Positions 25,098 through 31,321 of a stretch of DNA of 36,298 nucleotides are shown one piece after another. Source of the stretch: Lentisphaerota bacterium. Its GTDB lineage: Bacteria > Verrucomicrobiota > Kiritimatiellia > RFP12 > UBA1067. How positions within the stretch are numbered: position 1 is the stretch's first letter; every line of letters begins with the position of its first letter. The stretch spans positions 99,737 to 136,034 of the forward strand of contig SUWC01000001.1 of NCBI GenBank assembly GCA_015061665.1, given 5' to 3'. The notes beneath the pieces are model-generated. The model was not told the origin of the DNA. It ran no database searches and saw only the letters and a program-made list of their open reading frames with translations. Position numbers and translations under genes: made by a program.

Positions 25098-25115
25098 CCC
25101 TGTTCGGGGAATGCG
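25098..25115 (+). promoter_or_regulatory. Shared upstream promoter element, copy 1
   Basis: CCCTGTTCGGGGAATGCG ends about 20 bases upstream of the TATAAT at 25135. A near copy at 29081-29098 (16 of 18 identical) lies about 22 bases upstream of the -10 box of the 29154 gene. The similarity and equal placement suggest a common operator or activator site, which is inference. Confidence 0.4.
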
Positions 25116-25134
25116 GGAGGCGCGGATTTTTTTG

Positions 25135-25140
25135 TATAAT
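25135..25140 (+). promoter_or_regulatory. -10 promoter giving a leaderless mRNA for the 25147 gene and GH2
   Basis: TATAAT at 25135-25140 ends 7 bases before the A of the ATG at 25147, the same spacing as for nadA and GH53. It is preceded by a run of T residues and TG directly abutting the hexamer. No Shine-Dalgarno lies between box and ATG. Confidence 0.62.
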
Positions 25141-25146
25141 GGCGGC

Positions 25147-25510
25147 ATGAAGGCGAAACATCTTTCTGCCGCACTGCTGCTGCCGTGTGCCGCTGTCGCC
25201 GCTGAGATACGCGAGTATTCGCGCGACGCCGCGTTCATCGAGGATTACCGCAGGGGCGCGATCGCAATGTGCCGCAAGATGACGGACCGCGTGAACGAGG
25301 CAATCGAATGGGACGACAAATGGCGCGAGAACGAGTTCTGGAAGATTCTGGGGGAGGAGTATGTAGAGCTGGCGTTCCGTTACGCGCGCGGCGAACGATC
25401 TTGCGCTCGTGATGATCGCCCCGGAAGTTGTCGTCGAGCGCATCGTCGTGCAACCCGATGATTCCGTGTATTCGTATTCCGGCCCGCCGGAAAGAAGGAG
25501 GAAACAATGA
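25147..25510 (+). pseudogene. Secreted protein gene broken by a 2-bp CG-tract frameshift
   Basis: The frame from 25147 starts with a signal peptide (MKAKHLSAALLLPCAAVAA) and reads as normal protein to RYAR near 25390, then degenerates into Arg/Ser-rich sequence ending at 25461. Shifted by one base from 25382, it reads ANDLALVMIAPEVVVERIVV, QPDDSVYSYSGPPERRRKQ and stops at 25510, overlapping the GH2 ATG as ATGA. The join lies in a CGCGCGCG tract, and adding one CG restores a continuous protein of about 121 residues. This implies slippage, phase variation or a sequencing error. I do not recognise the family. Conservation of the downstream frame and its overlap with the next start suggest the gene was functional until recently. 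Confidence 0.72.
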
Positions 25511-27762
25511 AGATACTGTTGATGGCTGCTGTGGCGCTGGCGTCTTTCGCCGTGATCGCCGCATCGGGGGAACGTGTGACGTCGCTGGACGGCGAATGGC
25601 AGTTTGCGCGCGACGGCGGCGCGTACACGAAAGTAACGGTGCCGCATGACTGGGCGATAGCTGGTCCCTTCAAGAAGGACGGCTCGAGCGCCACGGGAAA
25701 GCTGCCGTGGAAGGGCGCCGGAATCTACCGCCGGACGTTCACGGCGTCCGTTCCGAAGGACGGCGGCGCGGAGCGGCTGGAGTTCGACGGCGTGATGGCG
25801 CGGCCGGAGGTGTTCGTCAACGGTATCAAGGTCGGCGGGTGGGACTATGGATACATGGGCTTCAGCTGTGACATATCCGGCGCGGTCAGGGACGGCGAAA
25901 ACGAGCTGGAGGTGCGCGCGAGCACGCTTGAGCACGGCTCTCGGTGGTATCCGGGCGGCGGCATCTACCGAAGCGTCAGGCTCGTTGAATGCGCATGCGG
26001 ATACACGCTTCCAGGGACGGTGCTCATCACCACGCCGGACGTGACGCGCGATGCGGCGACTGTGCATGTCGAGTGGCGGACGGCGGACGGCAGGCACGAA
26101 AAATCGTTCGTCGTCAGCAATCCCGTTCTCTGGTCGCCCGAGACGCCGCAGCTCTACGAAGTGGAGGTGAACGGGCGCACCTACCGCTACGGTGTTCGGA
26201 CCTGCCGCTTCACGGCGGACGACGGCTTTCATCTGAACGGCCGCCGCTACCAGCTCAAAGGGGCGAACCTGCACGCCGATCTTGGGCCGCTTGGCATGGC
26301 GTTCCACAAAGGCGCGGCGCGGCGTCAGCTGGAAATCCTGAAGGACATGGGCGTCAACGCGATACGCACGGCGCACAATCCGCCCGACCCGCAGTTCCTC
26401 GACCTCTGCGACGAGATGGGCTTTTTCGTGTGGGACGAGTGCTTCGACAAATGGAACGACACAGCCTCGCGCCGCGCGGACGAGAATCTCGAGGAATACG
26501 TCACGCGCAATCTGCGCGCGCTCGTCCGGCGTGACCGGAACCATCCGTCGGTCATCTGCTGGTCGATCTCGAATGAGATTGCGCCTGCGGGGGATAAGAA
26601 TCTGGATGGACAGACCCGCGCGCGCGTTGCCGCGTTCGCCGCCGCCGTGCGCGCGCTTGATCCCACGCGACCCGTCGGCAGCGGCAACTGTCATCCAGAG
26701 TGGTTCCGCGACCGGACGGTGTTCGATGCGCTGGACGTGACAGGCTGGAACTATTCGCACAGCTATGCGGAGGTGCACGGGTGGGGGCCGCAGCCGCGCG
26801 CGGTCGTCGTGACTGAAAGCGCGGCTGCCGTTTCGTCGTCCGGCTGGTACGGGGACTTCCCGCCGGCGAACAAGTACGACTTCGCGACGAACGTCACCGA
26901 GGTGTCGAGCTTCGACAACAACGCCGTTCCGTACGGCGACATCCCGGACATCGAGTTCGAGCGCATCGCGCGCGACGGATTCTGCGCCGGGGAATTCGTG
27001 TGGACCGGATTCGACTATCTCGGCGAGCCGTCGCCCTACGATTACGTGATCAAAGGACTTGAGCCGGCGCGGCAGTCGCGTTCCAGCTATTTCGGCTGCG
27101 TCGACCTTGCGGGCTTCCCGAAGAACCGCTTCTGGCTCTACCGTTCGCACTGGAACAAGAAGGACCATACCGTCCACATTGTCGCGAATCTGGGCGGCGG
27201 CGGCAGTCGGGCGGCATGGGTCTACACGGACGGCGAGGAAGCCGAGCTGTTCGCGGACGGACGGTCGCTCGGACGGCGGCGCAAGGCGGCGGCTGACGAC
27301 TACTCGCTCGATTTCATGCGGGTCTGGCCGCGCCGCGAGACATGCGAGGAGAATCCGTACTACGCGATCTGCGACAAGTACCGCTTGCGCTGGTTCGACG
27401 TTCCTGCAGGAACGAAGGAGCTTGTCGCCGTGTCGTACAAGGGCGGACGCGAGATCGGCCGCGCGGTGAAGCGGGCGGCGGGCCGCCCGGTGCGCATCGA
27501 ATCGAAGCTGGAGCGGGAGCGCGACGGCCTTCTTTTCTTCAACATCGCGCGGGTGGATGCTAGCGGCACGGTGGTTGAGGACGCGTCGGAGATCGTTTCG
27601 TTTTCTGTGAAGGGGCCGGGGCGGATAATCGCGGTCGGCAACGGCGACGCGCGCGGATACGCGAGCTTCAAGGCGACCGATTCGCATCCGCTATACTGCG
27701 GCCGCGCGCTCGTGATCGTCCGCCGCGAAGGCGCGGGCGAAATCTCGCTTACGAGCGAATAG
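25507..27762 (+). CDS. Secreted GH2 beta-galactosidase
   Basis: The 751-residue enzyme has a signal peptide (MKILLMAAVALASFAVIAAS) and then GH2 domains in order. The sugar-binding jelly roll has LDGEWQF, VPHDWAIAGPF and RWYPGGGIYR. An Ig-like domain and the TIM barrel follow, with LKGANLHADLGPLG, IRTAHNPPDPQFLDLCDEMG, acid/base Glu357 in WSISNEIAP and nucleophile Glu437 in VVVTESAA. CAGEFVWTGFDYLGEPSPY and a C-terminal DUF4982-like region come next, as in Bacteroides-type beta-galactosidases. Retaining exo-galactosidase activity is the family expectation; beta-glucuronidase is possible in GH2 but less supported by motifs. It probably works with the GH53 galactanase upstream. AGAAGGAGG lies just before the ATG. 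Its start overlaps the stop of the frameshifted gene. Confidence 0.9.
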   Translation: MKILLMAAVALASFAVIAASGERVTSLDGEWQFARDGGAYTKVTVPHDWAIAGPFKKDGSSATGKLPWKGAGIYRRTFTASVPKDGGAERLEFDGVMARPEVFVNGIKVGGWDYGYMGFSCDISGAVRDGENELEVRASTLEHGSRWYPGGGIYRSVRLVECACGYTLPGTVLITTPDVTRDAATVHVEWRTADGRHEKSFVVSNPVLWSPETPQLYEVEVNGRTYRYGVRTCRFTADDGFHLNGRRYQLKGANLHADLGPLGMAFHKGAARRQLEILKDMGVNAIRTAHNPPDPQFLDLCDEMGFFVWDECFDKWNDTASRRADENLEEYVTRNLRALVRRDRNHPSVICWSISNEIAPAGDKNLDGQTRARVAAFAAAVRALDPTRPVGSGNCHPEWFRDRTVFDALDVTGWNYSHSYAEVHGWGPQPRAVVVTESAAAVSSSGWYGDFPPANKYDFATNVTEVSSFDNNAVPYGDIPDIEFERIARDGFCAGEFVWTGFDYLGEPSPYDYVIKGLEPARQSRSSYFGCVDLAGFPKNRFWLYRSHWNKKDHTVHIVANLGGGGSRAAWVYTDGEEAELFADGRSLGRRRKAAADDYSLDFMRVWPRRETCEENPYYAICDKYRLRWFDVPAGTKELVAVSYKGGREIGRAVKRAAGRPVRIESKLERERDGLLFFNIARVDASGTVVEDASEIVSFSVKGPGRIIAVGNGDARGYASFKATDSHPLYCGRALVIVRREGAGEISLTSE

Positions 27763-27925
27763 CCGCCATGGGCGGGATGAACGCCCTCTACTTCGCGGTG
27801 GAGAGCGTCCATTGACACAATTGTTCATAAATCGCAAGTCTAAAATGAGAGCATCTGCACATCCAATAGACCTCGAGTAACGTGTTGCCGATTTCGCCGC
27901 CCGCGCGATAGGTGTTTGCGAAAGG

Positions 27926-27969
27926 ATCACCAGACGGGCGAAGGGAGCGTAGCGAGCGGAGTCCGTCTG
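27926..27969 (+). repeat. 44-bp repeat, copy A (3' side of the nuclease-like gene)
   Basis: This copy starts ATCACCAGACGGGCG and ends GGAGTCCGTCTG. It matches copy C (29030-29073) at 42 of 44 positions, in the same orientation. Its ends, GACGG and CCGTC, are inverted, and the centre contains the paired GAGCG/GAGCG motif. It lies in the 223-bp region between the GH2 stop and the nuclease-like gene stop, where I see no other gene. Confidence 0.85.
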
Positions 27970-27985
27970 ACAAGATTGGGCGACC

Positions 27986-28882
27986 TCAAAGCCTGATGTA
28001 GCGCGAAAGCTTTTCTTCCAGCACGGCTTCAATCCGGTCAAAGTCGCGGAAGGAAAGCGAGATTAGCTTCTTGCCTGCGCGCTGATAGAGCATTAGCTTT
28101 TTCTTCATGTTCGCGACATACTCGGGCGTGACCATTCCCCAGTACTCGATGTAGAGGTCGAATTCCGGCAGATAGAAGTCGGGCCTGATTCGGATGTCCC
28201 CCGCGATTCTGTAGCGCTCGTCGTAGATGTAGGCGATGCGCCTTGACGACAGAAAGTCCGCGACCCGCCTCTCCCCGCGCGACTGCACGGCCGTGCCGTC
28301 GTCGGTGCGGAGGGCCTTCGCCTCGTCGACGACTAGTTCAAAGTTGTTCGCTTCGAGGATGCGCTCGTCCAGGCAGTGCTGGCAGTAGGGCTTGCCGAAT
28401 AGGTCCATTCCCTTCAGGAAAATGGCTTCGTCGTGGATTATCCCCTTGCACCTCGTGCACCAGTGGTGTTTCCTGGAATACGCTTCCCTGTTGGCTGCCT
28501 GGGCTGCTGCGATGACGTCGGAAGCGGCAGACCTGACATAGTCCTTGAGATTCGGATCCCTGGCGATGTCGCGAAGCCTGTCCAGGTGGGCTACGGCGGC
28601 ATTGGGATATTTCGCAAGGGATTTCAGCGCATACTGCCGGACCTGCGGGTGGTCGTCGGATTCTGCGGTGCGGACGAGATATTCGGACACAAGCGCTGCA
28701 TTTGGACTTCCTGAGACTATCTTTCCCAGCGCGGACGCAGCCAGCCGTCTGACTTCCGAGAATCCGCTGCGCAGCAGCTCAAGGAGCTCCATTTGCCCCG
28801 ATGCATCGCCTGAATTCCCAAGTTCAAGCGCCCTCGCCCTGAGACGCTGCTGTTCGGCTACCGCCGGGTTGTGAGATTTCAT
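27986..28882 (-). CDS. HEAT-repeat protein with zinc ribbon and PD-(D/E)XK nuclease-like domain
   Basis: From the ATG at 28882 this is a 298-residue protein with three parts. Residues about 10-130 form HEAT/armadillo-type helical repeats (VRRLAASALGKIV, VRQYALKSLAKYP, KDYVRSAASDVIAAA). Residues 142-170 hold a four-cysteine ribbon (C142, C145, C167, C170). Residues about 200-290 resemble a PD-(D/E)XK nuclease: RGERRVADFL, then IRPDFYLPEFDLYIEYWG, with Asp235 and Glu246 as candidate metal ligands; the usual lysine after the glutamate is not in the canonical place. It may cut or bind nucleic acid, perhaps in defence or repair, but the role is unknown. A longer frame upstream reads through repeats and is rejected. 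The gene is bracketed by 35-44 bp repeats and read divergently from the 29154 gene. Confidence 0.7.
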   Translation of the reverse strand: MKSHNPAVAEQQRLRARALELGNSGDASGQMELLELLRSGFSEVRRLAASALGKIVSGSPNAALVSEYLVRTAESDDHPQVRQYALKSLAKYPNAAVAHLDRLRDIARDPNLKDYVRSAASDVIAAAQAANREAYSRKHHWCTRCKGIIHDEAIFLKGMDLFGKPYCQHCLDERILEANNFELVVDEAKALRTDDGTAVQSRGERRVADFLSSRRIAYIYDERYRIAGDIRIRPDFYLPEFDLYIEYWGMVTPEYVANMKKKLMLYQRAGKKLISLSFRDFDRIEAVLEEKLSRYIRL

Positions 28883-28930
28883 CCTGTCTGATATGCCTTT
28901 CTGTTGGACTTCGACTTCCTTACGGCTAAA

Positions 28931-28939
28931 AGTATACCA
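28931..28939 (-). promoter_or_regulatory. Extended -10 promoter of the nuclease-like gene
   Basis: On the reverse strand TGGTATACT differs from the extended -10 consensus at one base. Transcription would start near 28924, 42 bases before the ATG at 28882. The repeat copy B lies immediately upstream of it. Confidence 0.5.
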
Positions 28940-28949
28940 TATTATCGAC

Positions 28950-28984
28950 GACGGACTCCACTCGCTGCGCTCCTTCCGCCCGTC
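28950..28984 (-). repeat. 35-bp repeat core, copy B (inverted)
   Basis: In reverse complement this copy matches the 35-bp core of copy C (29037-29071) at 33 of 35 positions. B and C are inverted relative to each other and 52 bases apart, so together they could form a large hairpin or cruciform between the divergent promoters of the nuclease-like gene and the 29154 gene. Confidence 0.85.
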
Positions 28985-29029
28985 GTTTCCCCGGCAGACG
29001 GGTTTGGGGAGCGACTTTCGCTCGAACGA

Positions 29030-29073
29030 ATCACCAGACGGGCGGAGGGAGCGCAGCGAGCGGAGTCCGTCTG
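29030..29073 (+). repeat. 44-bp repeat, copy C (5' side of the nuclease-like gene)
   Basis: This copy is 42 of 44 identical to copy A and in the same orientation; A and C thus bracket the nuclease-like gene as direct repeats about 1.1 kb apart. Just before it, GAGCGA and TCGCTC (around 29009-29023) form a small perfect hairpin. Confidence 0.85.
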
Positions 29074-29080
29074 CCCTATT

Positions 29081-29125
29081 CCCCGTTTGGGGAATGCGCT
29101 GTGCTTCCAGATTTGCTACTATAGT
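29081..29125 (+). promoter_or_regulatory. Promoter of the 29154 gene with shared upstream element, copy 2
   Basis: CCCCGTTTGGGGAATGCG (29081-29098) matches the element at 25098-25115 at 16 of 18 positions and contains a small CCCC/GGGG palindrome. A -10-like TATAGT lies at 29120-29125, giving a start near 29132. AGGAGG at 29141-29146 is 7 bases before the ATG at 29154, so this message has a normal leader. Confidence 0.45.
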
Positions 29126-29153
29126 TTTGAAGGTACAAACAGGAGGACCGAAA

Positions 29154-31292
29154 ATGAAAACTATCGTCAGAGCAATCATTGCGTTAGCGACTTTGGTCGT
29201 CGCTACGACGTTGAACGCCGAATTCGTCTACACGCTGGACAATCAGCCTCACAGTACGTGGAAGGGTGGCGACAGCGAGAAGCCGTTCAGCTGGGATGTC
29301 CCAGGAAACTGGTCGGATAACACAGTGCCAGTCGTTGATACCTGGCGCAATGTACACTTCGCTCTCGACGCTGCGACAGCAATCGACTATGGTTCGAAGT
29401 ATGCGTCGGACAAGGACAACGGATCTTTTTCAATAATCGTTGATGCCGAATCCGCGCCGCTTACCATAACGCAAAGCGACGTCGACCTGCGCTGGTATGC
29501 TTCAGGAAGAGACGGTACGGCCCGTACATCCTTCGTCAACCTTTCACCCTATCATGCTGTATTCAACATTAAGGTGATTATGTATGGGTTCAGGAACTAT
29601 GATTCCGGCATTCACCCAGGAGCAGAGTTCAACAAGCCTTTCGAGTATACGGCGGGGAATCCGAAGTTCATCTTCTTTGCCGGAGACAATGAGGCGTCGG
29701 ACGACTATGTCAACACGACGATTTTCAGGTCAACATTCAGCAGTGGCAAGCCCGTCACTATTGAAGAGAGGCACATCGTCAGGTTCGAGGGTACATCGGC
29801 ATCTTTGTCCGCTGCGGGGAACGACGTGACGGTCGCAGGCGGCCTTGAGGTGCTTGGCGGCAATGTTACGTGCGCCACGCTCCAGGCGGTCGGCGATGGT
29901 GAAATCAAGCTGGAAAATGCGACTCTCACGGTGACTTCAGGCCTTTCTGGAAAAATGGCGTTCTCAGGTTTCGTGACCATCGACCACGGCAGCGCTGCAA
30001 TTGATCTAAGCAACGCGTCATTTGACGAAAGCGTCGTACTCAACCTTGTCGGCGATGGTGCCGTCAATTACGGTGATGTCACTCCACCCAAGAGCTACGA
30101 TGCCTTTATCAAGCTTAATGCCACAGGCGACCCTTGGGGTGACCAATATTTCATGAACGAAACTGTGCGTTGGTCAAACGGGGAGATTGCAAAGCCTGGA
30201 TACGACTACATAGTCGATACAAGGACTACGGAGAGCACAACTCTTCGTACCTCTGGTCAGATTGGGGATGATGTGAGATTCAACGGAGATTCCCTTACAT
30301 TCATAGGATCGGCTGGCAAAGAGGCAAGATTCATGCACAAGTGCGGGGTGGCTGAAGTCACGAAGCTGTACATGTATGCATGTTCGAAATACGAACTTGG
30401 AGGGCACAACAAGTGGGAACTAGCCGGTGTGCACAAGTTCAAGGGCGACATTGTTATCGGAGCTTCTTCGGGATATGATGCAGCATCTGCGGTTCAGTTC
30501 TATTCCGGCGATACAAACCGCTGGATGCAGCTTGACGGAAAACTGTCCGGCAGCGGCGCGATCCGTATGTATGGTAAGAGCGATTGCCCAAATATGGGAT
30601 TTGATTTCACCGACTGCGACAACAGCGGTTATACGGGTGCCATGTCCGTGGAGGGGGAGGCGGTCACGGCCAGGTTTAGCGCTGTCGCCGGTCTTGGCGG
30701 CAACCCTGCCGTGATCCTTGCGACGGGTCTCTCTATTGCGGGTGGTGCTAAGGTAGAGATCACCAACAACGTAGCCGCGGTAGTTGATCAGCCCAACAGG
30801 GGTCTGCATGTTGTTGATTCAGGAACTCTCAAGATTACTTCTGACTTGACATGGAAGGGCCCCGTATCGTTCTCCGCAAGTAGCGCGGTACTGACGAAGA
30901 CAGGTGACGGTTCGCTGATTCTCGACGGAGCAAACAGCTCTGCGAGCGGGACGATAGCTGTTATCGAAGGATCCCTGGTTGCTGCGAATCCGTATGCCGC
31001 CGGCGGAATCGCCGTAACGGGCGCAACAGGCACGCTGTATTCCCTGTCCGAGCCTTCCGACGGATTGCGCGTCATTGCAAATCAGCCGCTGTTGTTCATC
31101 CCCGGCGCCTCGGCGTCAACCGCTGTGAATGACAATATTGCCACGGTGACTGCCAAGGGTTGGGCGTTTTCAACCGACAACTACGGACTCAAGGATTCGT
31201 GGAAGGTTGTCCTGACTCAGGTAGAGGTTGATGGCGGCGTGCTGATAATTGCAACTGCAAAGAAACCTGGCTTTGTGATTGTGATCCGCTGA
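29154..31292 (+). CDS. Secreted beta-helix/autotransporter-type repeat protein
   Basis: The 712-residue product has a signal peptide (MKTIVRAIIALATLVVATTLNA). The N-terminal part contains WKGGDSEKPFSWDVPGNWSD, a phrase typical of large secreted Verrucomicrobia-type proteins. From about residue 220 on, the sequence is rich in short Val/Gly/Asn/Asp strands. Near the C-terminus LTKTGDGSLILDGANSSASG with TIAVIEGSLVAANP matches the autotransporter-associated beta-strand repeat (TKTGxGTLxLxGxNxYxGxTxVxxGxL). No C-terminal autotransporter barrel or PEP-CTERM motif is present: it ends KKPGFVIVIR. A secreted beta-solenoid with unknown ligand is the best reading. Base composition is more AT-rich than the flanking hydrolases. 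The GH115 gene follows by 29 bases, so the two may be co-transcribed. Confidence 0.72.
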   Translation: MKTIVRAIIALATLVVATTLNAEFVYTLDNQPHSTWKGGDSEKPFSWDVPGNWSDNTVPVVDTWRNVHFALDAATAIDYGSKYASDKDNGSFSIIVDAESAPLTITQSDVDLRWYASGRDGTARTSFVNLSPYHAVFNIKVIMYGFRNYDSGIHPGAEFNKPFEYTAGNPKFIFFAGDNEASDDYVNTTIFRSTFSSGKPVTIEERHIVRFEGTSASLSAAGNDVTVAGGLEVLGGNVTCATLQAVGDGEIKLENATLTVTSGLSGKMAFSGFVTIDHGSAAIDLSNASFDESVVLNLVGDGAVNYGDVTPPKSYDAFIKLNATGDPWGDQYFMNETVRWSNGEIAKPGYDYIVDTRTTESTTLRTSGQIGDDVRFNGDSLTFIGSAGKEARFMHKCGVAEVTKLYMYACSKYELGGHNKWELAGVHKFKGDIVIGASSGYDAASAVQFYSGDTNRWMQLDGKLSGSGAIRMYGKSDCPNMGFDFTDCDNSGYTGAMSVEGEAVTARFSAVAGLGGNPAVILATGLSIAGGAKVEITNNVAAVVDQPNRGLHVVDSGTLKITSDLTWKGPVSFSASSAVLTKTGDGSLILDGANSSASGTIAVIEGSLVAANPYAAGGIAVTGATGTLYSLSEPSDGLRVIANQPLLFIPGASASTAVNDNIATVTAKGWAFSTDNYGLKDSWKVVLTQVEVDGGVLIIATAKKPGFVIVIR

Positions 31293-31321
31293 CAAGACGG
31301 ATTTAGAAGGAGCTTCTCTCC

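Noticed and set aside
25093-27687. A very long reverse-strand open frame opposite the GH2 gene
   Set aside because: It is an Arg/Ala/Asp-rich shadow caused by GC-rich third positions; the forward frame has a signal peptide and all GH2 catalytic motifs.
27812-27846. TTGACA followed by TAAAAT after the GH2 gene
   Set aside because: The spacing is 23 bases, too long for a sigma-70 promoter, and no gene begins downstream on that strand.
28883-29179. N-terminal extension of the nuclease-like gene reading through the repeat region
   Set aside because: The extra 99 residues are translated repeat and promoter sequence (DGLRSLRSLRPSG); the HEAT domain begins just after the ATG at 28882.
29154-31292. 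Complete autotransporter
   Set aside because: Only a passenger-type repeat is visible; there is no C-terminal beta-barrel domain.
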